A DNA stretch of 64,000 nt from an uncultured bacterium (GCA_905214725.1 CAJMNH010000001.1:248001-312000); one strand, 5' to 3'; positions 15,846-25,305 are shown, numbered from the stretch's first letter. Notes: generated from the letters alone by a model not told the origin. Translations and numbers: made by a program.

Positions 15846-16916
15846 TTCGATCGTTTTGCCAGCTACGTAGGCGGGCGACGCATACCAATAGCCTTTCCGT
15901 CCGGCGCGCTCGCCCCACGAATTTTTCACTTTATAATAGCTATTTCCGAGCGAATCGACCGCCGTGCCGACGATGTGCATGATGTGGTCGTCGGTCGTAG
16001 TCTGTGCGTCGAACATCTGCTGCCGGAGTTGTTGATCCATATCGATCTCCCGGGCAGGAAGCGTGATTTTACCCTCCTCTTGCGGCAGAACGGCTATGCC
16101 GGCCCGACGGCCGAATCCCCGTTCCGATACATCGGCGTCCCATGCAGCCGTATAACCACTGGCGAGGGCACGATCGAGCAGCCGCATCAACGAGTCGAGC
16201 GGTACATTGACGGAACTATGAGCCGCCCAATTGTCGGGAACCTCCAACACGAAAGGTTCATAGAAAGGGTGGTGGGTAAACGAGGTCAGAGCGATATAGT
16301 CGTTCCGCCGAATCCCGAGTGAAACGGCATAGGAGAGCGGCGTATAGACGCCGCCGTCGACTTCGAAGGTGTCGGGCCGCATACCCATCCGCCGGTCGAG
16401 TTCCTCGTCGATCAGACGTTGCCAGCCCTCCTTTTCGTACAACCTGTCTCCGACAATCTTTTTTGCCAATCGTTTCATCGCTCGGGCCAGCGAAGCGTGA
16501 TCGTACGCTCCGTCCGCCGTTCCGCCTTCGTAAAGCGCTTGCGGCACGATGCCGTAGCGGTCGACCAGAAACAATACGTCCTGAATCTCGCCGCCCTGAT
16601 CGAAAGCGACGTTTCCCCGTGTGCGAACATATTTTACGGCTTTCTCGAAATAGGCGTGACGGACCACCCACATCTCCGAAAGATCGAGCGTACACCGTCG
16701 GGTGCGGATCGCCTCGCTCTCGATGAGCGACACGCCGCCGAACGCCCAGCAGGTTCCCGATTTCGCCTGATCCTTAACCGAAGTCGCAGGCGCAGCTACT
16801 ACGTCTCGCAGAGAGTAGCGTGCAGCCGTTGTGGCCGAAGCAACCGGTTGTTGTGGATTACGGCCGCAGCCGGTCAGCAATACGGCGAAAAGCAAACAGA
16901 GAAGCGTGCGTCTCAT
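15780..16916 (-). CDS. C1-family (PepC/bleomycin hydrolase-like) cysteine protease, lipoprotein
   Basis: The 378-residue protein has a lipoprotein signal (LLTGC, C17) and a papain-like domain: Q50 and C56 in DQAKSGTCWAF, H311 in DDHIMHIVG and N332 in VKNSWG. The insertion pattern and spacing are closer to PepC/bleomycin hydrolase than to papain, so it may act as an aminopeptidase at the cell envelope. The gene is transcribed towards miaA and overlaps it tail to tail; no intergenic terminator exists between them. Confidence 0.88.
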   Translation of the reverse strand: MRRTLLCLLFAVLLTGCGRNPQQPVASATTAARYSLRDVVAAPATSVKDQAKSGTCWAFGGVSLIESEAIRTRRCTLDLSEMWVVRHAYFEKAVKYVRTRGNVAFDQGGEIQDVLFLVDRYGIVPQALYEGGTADGAYDHASLARAMKRLAKKIVGDRLYEKEGWQRLIDEELDRRMGMRPDTFEVDGGVYTPLSYAVSLGIRRNDYIALTSFTHHPFYEPFVLEVPDNWAAHSSVNVPLDSLMRLLDRALASGYTAAWDADVSERGFGRRAGIAVLPQEEGKITLPAREIDMDQQLRQQMFDAQTTTDDHIMHIVGTAVDSLGNSYYKVKNSWGERAGRKGYWYASPAYVAGKTIELVLPRAALGVDPCDDGLRLER

Positions 16917-17027
16917 GATCCGAGGTTTTTATAGAAACAAAGGTAATCTTTTTTTGGGATATGGAGGCTTTTCAACGGCTTTCCTCTAACTGTAACCCGA
17001 TATGAACTAACGGTCCGGCTGAAAACA

Positions 17028-17068
17028 GAGCGACCTCCTCCCGGTTTGTCCGGCAGAGGAGATCGCTC
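17028..17068 (-). terminator. Terminator of the surface lipoprotein cluster
   Basis: GAGCGACCTCCTC (17028-17040) pairs with GAGGAGATCGCTC (17056-17068), one mismatch. It lies 48 bases after the stop of the last lipoprotein gene on the minus strand and is followed there by TGTTTTC. Confidence 0.6.
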
Positions 17069-17115
17069 CTGAAGTAGGTTGCATTAAGGTTGTTTACAGT
17101 AGGGCGTTCGATGAA

Positions 17116-18534
17116 TTACTTCTCAATAATCTCCACGTTGTTCTCCTTATCGTAGGAGAAATTGTTGTAGTAATCCAACGTGAAGCCCTTCCACACGTAA
17201 ATCCGTTTGAGATTCGGGTTGTTCCCCATGAGATAATCGTTTTCGGGGTAGCGGTCGACTTCGCTCAGGTCGATCTCCTCGAAGGCGTTGCCGTCGGCAA
17301 CCAGTCGCCACAGGCTCGTGCAGCCGCCGAGTTTTATCTCGGTCAGACCGTTGTCGTTGACATAGAGACGCTGCATGTTGGTATATCCCGTGAAGTCGAG
17401 CTTCGACGTTTGATCCTCCTTGCGGTTGAAGATGCCCAATGTGTGAATCTGCGTCTTGAGCTTTTCGATCTGAGGCAGAACCGTAAGGAAGAGGCCGTAG
17501 TTGCATCCCAACTCCATGAGTTTGGGCGTCTGCGACAGGTCGAGCGTTTTCAAATTGTTGCAATTGTGCACGTGAATACTCATCAGTTCGTGATTGCCGC
17601 TCAGATCAATCTCGGTCAGGTTGTTGGTAGAGTTGACGTCCAGATGGCGCAGGTGCGGGAAATTCTCGATACCTTTGGTGGTCGCTACCTCCCAACCGCC
17701 GGCGTCGAATCCGTAGGGCACGCCGTCTGCCGGTACGATTTCCGCTTCGTAGGCGGATATTTTGCCGTCTTCGTTGTAATCCATACCGTACATGATGGCG
17801 GAGATTTCGGCGGCCATCCTCAGCATTTCATCCTCGAGCAGATCCAGCATATTGGGACTTGCGGTCTGCGTGATGATGAACCTGCCGGTCTCATCCAGCG
17901 TGCTTATCTTCAGTTCGGCATAGCGGTCGTCAAAAAGATCGTTGGCGCTCGCTCTGAGTTTTATGGCTGTATTCCCCTCTCCCGAAATAGCGGTTTTCTT
18001 AACCCATTGCTGGGTGGCCGAGTCGTACGATTCGAACCATGTGCCTTCAGGAACCGTAACGGTCCATTTCGAGTCCGCAATGACGCGCACGCCTCGTTCC
18101 TCGCTCCAATAGCCGAAGGTCAGTTCGTCCTCACCGTTGTCGCTGACCATCAGTTTGACCTCCTTTTCGAGGTTGACGGTCACCTGATGCTGTGCGTTCA
18201 GGCCGCCGGCATCTTCGACATAGAGGGTAATGGTCAGCGAACCTTTCTGCAGCTTCTCGGGCGCGACCTCGTATTCGAAGAACGGCAGCGAGAGTTCTTC
18301 GTTGATCGTTTCGCCGCCGACAGTCAGTTTCACCGCCGAGATATTGTTTTCCGCATCGTTGATACGTCCCTTGATCGTAAGCGGCAGATTCGCATTGTAG
18401 GTCTCTCCCTCGATCGGGGCGGTTATTTTGCAGGTCGGAGCGGTATTCTTGCTCTCTTCCTGCGTATTATCATCGCTACATGACGTAAAAGCGAGAGACA
18501 GACACGCGGCTGCCAGAAACAGATAATTTTTCAT
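17116..18534 (-). CDS. Surface lipoprotein with Ig-like, BACON-like and leucine-rich segments
   Basis: The 472-residue lipoprotein (lipobox FTSC) has an Ig-like domain (about 33-125, opening TCKITAPIEGETY as in its FISUMP neighbours), a BACON-like domain (about 130-225, with DSKWTVTVPEGTWF and RFIITQTA), an EF-hand-like loop DYNEDGKISAYEAE, and a leucine-rich region (about 290-440, with LTEIDLSGNHEL and LKTLDLSQTPKL). Such layouts bind glycans or proteins at the outer surface; no enzyme motif is seen. It is the last gene of a four-gene leftward cluster, 29 bases after the preceding gene. Confidence 0.8.
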   Translation of the reverse strand: MKNYLFLAAACLSLAFTSCSDDNTQEESKNTAPTCKITAPIEGETYNANLPLTIKGRINDAENNISAVKLTVGGETINEELSLPFFEYEVAPEKLQKGSLTITLYVEDAGGLNAQHQVTVNLEKEVKLMVSDNGEDELTFGYWSEERGVRVIADSKWTVTVPEGTWFESYDSATQQWVKKTAISGEGNTAIKLRASANDLFDDRYAELKISTLDETGRFIITQTASPNMLDLLEDEMLRMAAEISAIMYGMDYNEDGKISAYEAEIVPADGVPYGFDAGGWEVATTKGIENFPHLRHLDVNSTNNLTEIDLSGNHELMSIHVHNCNNLKTLDLSQTPKLMELGCNYGLFLTVLPQIEKLKTQIHTLGIFNRKEDQTSKLDFTGYTNMQRLYVNDNGLTEIKLGGCTSLWRLVADGNAFEEIDLSEVDRYPENDYLMGNNPNLKRIYVWKGFTLDYYNNFSYDKENNVEIIEK

Positions 18535-18563
18535 ATTCAGTCGTTTTGCAATTTATATAACAT

Positions 18564-20285
18564 TTAATTTTTCACACAACGGAGGGAGTATCCTCGATCA
18601 GGTTCGGTGCCGCCTCGGCTGAACGACAGTTCGTATTTGCTGCCGAAGCTGACGCTTCCGCCCCCGGGGTTGTTGGGGAACGTAACGGCATCCCAATAGG
18701 GCGTCCAGAAATAAAGATAGGTCAAATTGGGCATGTTGGCGTAGTAGTAGAACGCAGGGGTGGACGAATAGCGCGCACCGGAGGGATAGCCGTTGAACCC
18801 GTAGTCGTCGGTTCCTTGTGAGCTGCAACCGGGGAACTCGTCTTCCCACATGCTTCCCGCCCAGCCGGTCTTACTTTTCAGTCGCCGGAGGACGTTCTTG
18901 ATAAGGCGTTGTCCGGTGGGATGTTCGGGCGTTCCGTCTTGGTCGATCTGCATCACGCCTTCGCTGTCGGGAATCTGATCGGCGACCCACTTGCCCAGCG
19001 TCCACCACTCGCCGGCGCTCGGAACATGCCAGCCGTCGGGACACGGACCCTGAACCGTGCTCACGGCGAACAGGTCCGCCATCGGTTCTGCGCCGTTCAT
19101 CGTCGCCCAGTAATTGTACAGTACGCCGGTTTTTTGGTATTCGGCAGTCGCCTTCGCTTCGGTAACGTCCGTTCCGTAGTAGTTGTATACGTAATACATC
19201 GGCCGGTTCTCCTTGCCTTCATCCTTCGAACCTTCGCTGCCCGGATTCACAACGGGCAAATAGGCCAGATTCTCGGCGAACCACTCCTGCTCGCCCAGCT
19301 TTACGGTCTTGTAAACCTTCCCGTCGCGCGGGTCGGTAAATTCACGCTGCATACCGAGAACGATGACCGTCACCTCGTCCGAAGCCGTTTTGCCATTGTT
19401 GTCGGTAACTTTCAACGCGATGTGCACGCTGCCCGGCTTCTTGTATTCATCGGCGAGCGTATATTCGAACGGCACTTCGGTTACCGATTCGATGACCTGA
19501 TCGTTGATCTTGAGTTCCACTCCGGCGATACGTCCGTCTTGGTCGCTGCCTGTTCCTTTCACGACGATGACGTCTTCCTGTTCATAAGACGCGCCGTTTT
19601 CGGGCGCCGTGATCGAGCATACGGGCGCGATATTGAGATCGGCCAGCGTGATCGACACCATATCCTTGGCGATTTTGCCGCGACTGTTCTCCACCTCGAG
19701 CGAAATCGTGTATGCGCCGATGGGGTAGGTTTCGGCCGCTACGTTGTGTTCGAAGGGGAGCGAGGTCACTTCGGAAATAACCTTGTCGTTGATTTTCAGT
19801 GATACTTTGGATATTTCGCCGGAAACGGCTTCTCCCTCGCCCTTGATCGCAAACGGGGCGAATACGTTCAGTTCGTTGCCGTGAGCCGGAGCGGTGATGC
19901 TGCATACGGGTGCTTCCGACTGATCCTGAATGACGACCATGATTTCGTCGGTCGCCGTATTGCCGCCGTCGTCCTCGACCGCCAATTTGATCTTCAACGT
20001 GCCTTCCTTGAGATCCTTCGCAAGAACAGTATATTCGAACGGCACTTCGGTAACCTCCGCAACTGCCTTCCCGCCGACCGTCAAAGCGACTTTTGCGATG
20101 CTGCCGTCGCTATCGGATGCCGTACCTTTGATAACGACGTCTTTGTAGAGGTCGAGCACGGCTCCGTCCTTGGGTGCGGTGATCGAACATTCGGGAGGAG
20201 CCGCACTCGGAGCGGGATCATCCGAAGAACAACCGTACCCGACAGACAGCGCCATCAATATGAATGGCAGTAAAAATTTTCTCAT
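18564..20285 (-). CDS. FISUMP-domain surface lipoprotein A
   Basis: The 573-residue lipoprotein (lipobox VGYGC) carries three Ig-like repeats of about 95 residues, each opening with CSITAP and closing with a beta strand before the next, and a C-terminal FISUMP domain (from about 335, starting REFTDPRDGKVYKTVKLG, with CPDGWHVPSAGEWW and ending YSLRCVKN). FISUMP was named for Fibrobacter major paralogous proteins; its role is unknown and probably adhesive. It has two paralogues next door, with a 179-bp identical block shared with lipoprotein C. Confidence 0.85.
   Translation of the reverse strand: MRKFLLPFILMALSVGYGCSSDDPAPSAAPPECSITAPKDGAVLDLYKDVVIKGTASDSDGSIAKVALTVGGKAVAEVTEVPFEYTVLAKDLKEGTLKIKLAVEDDGGNTATDEIMVVIQDQSEAPVCSITAPAHGNELNVFAPFAIKGEGEAVSGEISKVSLKINDKVISEVTSLPFEHNVAAETYPIGAYTISLEVENSRGKIAKDMVSITLADLNIAPVCSITAPENGASYEQEDVIVVKGTGSDQDGRIAGVELKINDQVIESVTEVPFEYTLADEYKKPGSVHIALKVTDNNGKTASDEVTVIVLGMQREFTDPRDGKVYKTVKLGEQEWFAENLAYLPVVNPGSEGSKDEGKENRPMYYVYNYYGTDVTEAKATAEYQKTGVLYNYWATMNGAEPMADLFAVSTVQGPCPDGWHVPSAGEWWTLGKWVADQIPDSEGVMQIDQDGTPEHPTGQRLIKNVLRRLKSKTGWAGSMWEDEFPGCSSQGTDDYGFNGYPSGARYSSTPAFYYYANMPNLTYLYFWTPYWDAVTFPNNPGGGSVSFGSKYELSFSRGGTEPDRGYSLRCVKN
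19657..19835. repeat. 179-bp block identical to part of lipoprotein C
   Basis: Reading the plus strand, 19657-19835 and 23294-23472 match base for base, including third codon positions, while the surrounding sequence of the same genes has diverged. The block covers most of the second Ig-like repeat, which points to recent gene conversion or recombination. Confidence 0.85.
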
Positions 20286-20552
20286 TTTTTCTTGAACATT
20301 TAATTTAATTGAAACAAATGATTCAAAAATTCAAATCCGAAATTGCAGGACATTCGACGCCGTTTCGTTTCTCCGCTAACGAAATTTCTCCATTGCGGGA
20401 GTCGTTTCGGCTGGATATGCCGATTCAAAATCGGCGATTCCCACTGTAAGGTAATGGATACCGGCAGCGGAAATCGCCTTTGAAATCGGAGTTATGTCGA
20501 GACGTCGAAAAACAGGGCGCCTGCCATGATCGTTATTCCTTGTGAATGCTTC

Positions 20553-22223
20553 TTAATCCTGAACGCAGCGTATCGGATATGCCCGACCGAAGGCTACGGC
20601 CCGACTGAAATCCGGTTCGTACTTATAGTCCGAGAATCCCGTCGTAACGCCGCCGGAGTAGTTGTAGGTCTCGTCGTCGTAGTGCGGCGTCCAGAACGAT
20701 ACGCTGGTTTTCGAGAAACTGCCCGGTCCGTAGTAGAAACCGCTGCCCGGGAAGACGCAGCCGCTGGGACGGGCTGCAAAGCCGTAGGTATCCATGCCGC
20801 CGAGTGCGAGCTGCGGGAGATAGGAATCCGATTTGGTAGCCCAAAGCCCTTTGGCGCGCAGATGGCCGCTGACGTTGTATTGGACGGACCCCACGTCGTC
20901 CGTTGCAATCTCGTCTGCGGGAATCTGATCGCGGACATACTGGTAGAGTATGTTCCACTCGGGTTCGCTCGGCATGTGCCAGCCTTCGGGGCAGGGACCC
21001 TGAATGCCGCTGGGATTGTCCGTGTTCTTCGAACTTTCGATACCGCCGGCCGCCTTCCAGTTATAGAGGACGCCTTCGTTCTTATAGTTGTCGGTCGCTT
21101 TGGCTTCGGCGACATCGTTGCCTTCGTACCCATAGACGTAATAGCAGGGATCGACGGTCGACGATTCCGTCTTGCCGTTCATCACTTGGGGCAGGTAAGC
21201 AAGGTTCTCGGCCATCCATACCTGCGTGCCGATCTTCACGGCCTTGTAAACCTTGCCGTCGCGCGTATCGGTGAATTCGCGTTCGCTGCCGAGAATTACG
21301 ATCGTCACTTCGTCCGTAGCCGTTTTACCGTGATTATCGGTCACTTCCAGCACGATGCGCAGACTGCCCGCTTTCTTGTCGTCGGTCGTAAGCGTATATT
21401 CGAACGGAGCCGTGGTAACCGCCTCGATCACTTTGTCGTTGATCTTGAGCACCGCACTGGCGATCGTACCGTCCTCGTCGGCGGCCGTACCCTTGACGAC
21501 GATCTCGGCGTCCGCCTCGAAGGAAGCGCCTTCGGCGGGTTCCACAATCGAACAGGTGGGAGCCACGTTCTTGTCGGCCAGCGTGACGGTAACCGCATCG
21601 TTGGCGATTTTACCGCGGCTGTTCTCTACTTCGAGTGCGATGGTATACGTGCCGACGGGGTAGGTCTCGGCCGCTACGTTGTGTTCGAAGGGGAGCGAGG
21701 TCACTTCGGGGATAACTTTATCGTTGATTTTGAGCGTCACCTTCGAGATTTCGCCCGAAACGGCTGCACCCTCGCCTTTGATCGTAAACGGATCGTAGAT
21801 GTTCAGTTCGGCGCCTTGTTCCGGTGCGGTAATCTTGCACGTCGGGGCCTGCGACATATCCTGAATCACGACCGTGATTTCGTCGGAGGCCGTGCTGCCC
21901 CCGTCGTCCTCGACCGTGAGCTTGATCTTCATGTTTCCCTCCTTCAGGTCGGCGGCGGGAATCGTATATTCGAAGGGGACTTTCGTCACCTCCGTGACGG
22001 CCTTGCCGTCGACGGTCAATGCCACCTTCGCGATCGTACCGTCGCTGTCGGAAGCCGTGCCCTTGATGACGAGATCCGCATAGAGGTCGAGGATTGCGTT
22101 GTCTTTAGGCTCGGTGATCGAACATACGGGAGCGTTGTTGGTGTCGGTTCCGCCTTCGTCGTCGGAACAGCCGTAACCGGCTAACAGCGCGAGCAATGCA
22201 AAAGAAAAGAGCGTCTTTTTCAT
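20553..22223 (-). CDS. FISUMP-domain surface lipoprotein B
   Basis: The 556-residue lipoprotein (lipobox LAGYGC) has the same plan as its neighbours: three Ig-like repeats (openings APVCSITEPKD, APTCKITAPEQ, APTCSIVEPAE) and a C-terminal FISUMP domain with REFTDTRDGKVYKAVKIG, CPEGWHMPSEPEW and terminal YPIRCVQD. Its second repeat is similar but not identical at DNA level to the block shared by A and C. The 267-base gap after it (20286-20552) holds no gene. Confidence 0.85.
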   Translation of the reverse strand: MKKTLFSFALLALLAGYGCSDDEGGTDTNNAPVCSITEPKDNAILDLYADLVIKGTASDSDGTIAKVALTVDGKAVTEVTKVPFEYTIPAADLKEGNMKIKLTVEDDGGSTASDEITVVIQDMSQAPTCKITAPEQGAELNIYDPFTIKGEGAAVSGEISKVTLKINDKVIPEVTSLPFEHNVAAETYPVGTYTIALEVENSRGKIANDAVTVTLADKNVAPTCSIVEPAEGASFEADAEIVVKGTAADEDGTIASAVLKINDKVIEAVTTAPFEYTLTTDDKKAGSLRIVLEVTDNHGKTATDEVTIVILGSEREFTDTRDGKVYKAVKIGTQVWMAENLAYLPQVMNGKTESSTVDPCYYVYGYEGNDVAEAKATDNYKNEGVLYNWKAAGGIESSKNTDNPSGIQGPCPEGWHMPSEPEWNILYQYVRDQIPADEIATDDVGSVQYNVSGHLRAKGLWATKSDSYLPQLALGGMDTYGFAARPSGCVFPGSGFYYGPGSFSKTSVSFWTPHYDDETYNYSGGVTTGFSDYKYEPDFSRAVAFGRAYPIRCVQD

Positions 22224-22257
22224 GTGTAAAAATTATAAGAATGGATGAATGTTTCCG

Positions 22258-23931
22258 TTAATCCTGAAGACACCGTACGGGATATCCGCGGTCGAGAAGC
22301 GTTCCTCGGCCGAAATCCGTCTCATAAGCATAGTTCGACATGCTCGTCGTTACGCCACCCGGATTGGAAGGATAGGTTATGGCATCGTAATGCGGCGTCC
22401 AGAATGCGACGTTGCTTCCGATTGATCCCGGACCGTAATAAAAACCGCTCTTTCCTAACAGACAGCCGCTGGGACGGGCATCGAAGCCATAGGTATCCAT
22501 GCCGCCGCGTGCGAGCTGCGGGAAATCGGGGTCGTCCTTGATGGGCCATATTTTCGAACGCAGATGACCGCTGACATTGTAGACTACCGTCTTGCCGTCC
22601 CAGTAGAGTGCGCCTTCATCTTCAGGAATTCGATCGCGGACATAGCTATACAGAACCTGCCATTCGGCCTCGCTCGGTACGTGCCAACCCTCAGGGCAAG
22701 GGCCTTGAATACCGCTGGGGATGTCTTCGTTTTTCGAATCCATGCTTCCACCGGCCGCTTTCCAATTGTAGAGAACGCCTTCGTTGCGATAGTTCTCGGT
22801 CGCTTTCGCTGCGGTTACGTCGTTGCCCTCGTAGGCGTAAACATAGTAACAGGGGGTATCGGTCGAATATTCGGCGGGCGTCATTACCTGCGGCAGATAA
22901 GCGCAGTTCTCGGCGAACCACAACTGATCGCCGATCTTGACGGTCTTGTAGACCTTGCCGTCGCGCGTGTCGGTAAATTCGCGGAACTGGCCGAGGATCA
23001 CGACGGTTACCTCGTCCGTCGTGGTCTTGCCGTTGTTGTCGGTAACCTCCAGAACGATTTTCACGTTGCCCGGCTCCTTGTATTCCTCTTCGAGCGTGTA
23101 TTCGAACGGAACAGCGGTAACCGACGCGATTACCTTGTCGTTGATTTTAAGCACTGCGCTGGCAATGGTTCCGTCTTCGTCGCTGCCCGTACCTTTCACG
23201 ACGATAGCGTCTTCTTTTTCATAAGACGCGCCGTTTTCAGGGGCGGTGATCGAACATACGGGCGCGATATTGAGATCGGCCAGCGTGATCGTGACCATAT
23301 CCTTGGCGATTTTGCCGCGACTGTTCTCCACCTCGAGCGAAATCGTGTATGCGCCGATGGGGTAGGTTTCGGCCGCTACGTTGTGTTCGAAGGGGAGCGA
23401 GGTCACTTCGGAAATAACCTTGTCGTTGATTTTCAGTGATACTTTGGATATTTCGCCGGAAACGGCTTCTCCTTCGCCCCTGATCGTGAACGGTGCGAAT
23501 ACGTTCAACTCACTGCCGTGAGTGGGGGCGGTAATTTTGCATACGGGAGCTTCGGACTGATCCTGAATGGCCACCGAGATTTCGTCGGTCGCCGTGTTGC
23601 CGCCATCGTCCTCGACGGACAGCTTGATCTTCATGACCCCCTCTTTGAGGTCCTTCGCAAGAACGGTGTATTCGAACGGCACTTCGGAGACTTCCGAAAC
23701 AGTCTTTCCGTCGACCGTCAGAGTGACTTTTACGATGCTGCCGTCGCTATCGGATGCCGTACCTTTGATAACGACGTCTTTATAGAGGTCGAGTACGGCT
23801 CCGTCTTTAGGTGCGGTGATCGAACATACGGGAGGATTCGAACTCCCCCCCCCTTCATCATCAGACGAACAACTGTAACCAGCTACCAGCGGGAGGACAA
23901 TCAGCGCAAATGCATGTAAAAATTTTTTCAT
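22258..23931 (-). CDS. FISUMP-domain surface lipoprotein C with in-frame G9 tract
   Basis: The chosen start (MKKFLHAF) gives 557 residues and puts the lipobox (VAGYSC) at the usual place; a start eight codons upstream (23955) would give an unusual N-terminus. Three Ig-like repeats and a C-terminal FISUMP domain follow, as in A and B. Directly after the lipobox the codons for EGGGS form an uninterrupted run of nine G (minus strand), which the paralogues lack. Slippage by one base would stop translation early, so this gene may switch on and off. Confidence 0.85.
   Translation of the reverse strand: MKKFLHAFALIVLPLVAGYSCSSDDEGGGSSNPPVCSITAPKDGAVLDLYKDVVIKGTASDSDGSIVKVTLTVDGKTVSEVSEVPFEYTVLAKDLKEGVMKIKLSVEDDGGNTATDEISVAIQDQSEAPVCKITAPTHGSELNVFAPFTIRGEGEAVSGEISKVSLKINDKVISEVTSLPFEHNVAAETYPIGAYTISLEVENSRGKIAKDMVTITLADLNIAPVCSITAPENGASYEKEDAIVVKGTGSDEDGTIASAVLKINDKVIASVTAVPFEYTLEEEYKEPGNVKIVLEVTDNNGKTTTDEVTVVILGQFREFTDTRDGKVYKTVKIGDQLWFAENCAYLPQVMTPAEYSTDTPCYYVYAYEGNDVTAAKATENYRNEGVLYNWKAAGGSMDSKNEDIPSGIQGPCPEGWHVPSEAEWQVLYSYVRDRIPEDEGALYWDGKTVVYNVSGHLRSKIWPIKDDPDFPQLARGGMDTYGFDARPSGCLLGKSGFYYGPGSIGSNVAFWTPHYDAITYPSNPGGVTTSMSNYAYETDFGRGTLLDRGYPVRCLQD
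23294..23472. repeat. 179-bp block identical to part of lipoprotein A
   Basis: Exact copy of 19657-19835; see that entry for the interpretation. Confidence 0.85.
23845..23853. repeat. Poly-C/G tract of nine in lipoprotein C
   Basis: Nine consecutive C on the plus strand (nine G in the coding strand), about 75 bases into the coding sequence. Tracts of this length in coding DNA are typical slipped-strand hot spots. Confidence 0.85.
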
Positions 23932-23953
23932 CCTTGTAAAGTTTAAGTTAAAC

Positions 23954-24361
23954 ATTTGAATTAAAACTCGGCTATACCATATAAAATCATAATAAATAAC
24001 CCATGAAATAATTATGAATTAAAATATGGCCGATTCGATATATTGTTCCAATAAAGGGAATATATATCGTAAAAAGACCGACTAACCGGCCCCCAAGATA
24101 CGATAGATAATTCACATAACCAAATCTCGGTCAATCTATTTGTGCGGAATCAAAATTAAAATTTGTAATAAATTCTTTCTTTTATTTTACTTTTATTTCA
24201 TCGGGTATTTTAATAATAAATATGCGATCGAAACAATCGCCCGATCCGGCTGTTTTTATGTTTCATTATTCAGTTGAATAGGAGGAATAACATATAAATT
24301 ATTAGAATCCAATCATATGTTTTACATGTTATTCGCTCGTCGATTTTGTAAAATCTTTTCG
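23954..24361. other. AT-rich intergenic region without a gene
   Basis: This stretch separates the leftward lipoprotein cluster from the rightward nitroreductase gene. It is strongly AT-rich and must hold the promoter of the cluster, but I could not find a convincing TAnnTTTG box with a -33 partner on the minus strand. No RNA gene or open frame is supported. Confidence 0.5.
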
Positions 24362-24369
24362 TATCTTTG
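24362..24369 (+). promoter_or_regulatory. -7 box of the nitroreductase-like gene
   Basis: TATCTTTG lies 32 bases before the chosen start. A TTTG occurs upstream at 24345-24348 but is closer than usual, so only the -7 box is well supported. Confidence 0.5.
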
Positions 24370-24400
24370 TCCAAGTAACTATTGGCCGCAAACGAAATAT

Positions 24401-25006
24401 ATGATGAATTGGAAAACGAATATCGGAAAATGTCTGATCGCAGGCATCGTCATGCTCTCCGCAACAGCGTGTGCATCGCCGAAAACAAACGAAGTATCGG
24501 ATAGTAATTCCGTATTGGAGAACATCTTCGCGCGCACGAGCGTCCGAGCCTATCAGAATCGGAGCGTCGAACCCCAAAAGATCGATCTGTTACTGCGCGC
24601 CGGAATGTCGGCGCCTTCGGGGCGGGATCTGCGCCCGTGGGAGTTCGTTGTGGTAACCGATCGTCCGATTCTCGATTCGCTGGCCGCATCATTGCCTTAC
24701 GCCAAGATGCTGGCGAAGGCGCCGCTTGCCGTCATCGTGTGCGGGAGTCCCGACCGCTCCTCCTATTGGTATCTGGACTGTTCGGCCGCGGCCGAAAATA
24801 TTCTGCTGGCAGCCCGAGCCGTCGGTTTGGGCGGAGTGTGGACGGCAGCCTATCCCTATGCGGAGCGGATGTCGGCCGTTCGAACGCACGTCGGTCTGCC
24901 GGAGGGCATTTTGCCGCTGTGTGTTATTCCGATCGGTTATCCGGCGACGCAGGAGAGCCCGAAGCAAAAGTTCGACCGGACGAGAATTCATTATAACAAA
25001 TGGTAG
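24401..25006 (+). CDS. Nitroreductase-family lipoprotein
   Basis: The 201-residue protein has a leader ending ATAC (possible lipobox), followed by a nitroreductase fold: TSVRAYQNRSVEP, LLLRAGMSAPSGRDLRPWEFVVV, a central AAENILLAARAVGLGGVW and the C-terminal CVIPIGYP. These are FMN-binding family signatures; the substrate is not predictable. The start is placed at the ATG after the promoter; a longer frame would begin upstream of the -7 box. An exported nitroreductase is a known but less common variant of the family. Confidence 0.8.
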   Translation: MMNWKTNIGKCLIAGIVMLSATACASPKTNEVSDSNSVLENIFARTSVRAYQNRSVEPQKIDLLLRAGMSAPSGRDLRPWEFVVVTDRPILDSLAASLPYAKMLAKAPLAVIVCGSPDRSSYWYLDCSAAAENILLAARAVGLGGVWTAAYPYAERMSAVRTHVGLPEGILPLCVIPIGYPATQESPKQKFDRTRIHYNKW

Positions 25007-25140
25007 CATTCGGAAGCCGGATGTGGTTTTGATTCACACGGCGATCCGACTGCATTCGGATGCAGGCACGACGGCCTCGAATAAATTCGGGAACGAGCGT
25101 ATCGGGACGGCTTGTTTGTGCGGAACAAGCCGTTGTTTTC

Positions 25141-25171
25141 TTGCAGAATAAAATATTAATTCGTACTTTTG
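25141..25171 (+). promoter_or_regulatory. Promoter of tRNA-Leu
   Basis: TTG at 25141-25143 and TACTTTTG (25164-25171) are 20 bases apart, with the tRNA beginning 25 bases downstream. Confidence 0.6.
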
Positions 25172-25196
25172 CCCTGCCTTTCGCGTAAAGGCTGCT

Positions 25197-25282
25197 GCTC
25201 GGATGGTGGAATAGGTAGACACGCCGGACTTAAAATCCTGTGGCCAGTAATGGCCGTGCCGGTTCGACCCCGGCTCCGAGTA
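25197..25282 (+). tRNA. tRNA-Leu (TAA anticodon)
   Basis: An 86-nt class II tRNA with a long variable arm. The acceptor GCTCGGA pairs with TCCGAGT (first pair G-U), the D arm contains GGTAGACACG, the anticodon loop ACTTAAAAT gives TAA, and the T arm is CCGGTTCGACCCCGG. No CCA is encoded. Confidence 0.93.
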
Positions 25283-25305
25283 CTGAAATATTATTGCATT
25301 ATTTT

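Noticed and set aside
20526..22184. Long open frame antisense to FISUMP lipoprotein B (and similar ones opposite A and C)
   Set aside because: These frames mirror the codon bias of the real genes, have no start context, and encode low-complexity His/Arg-rich sequence.
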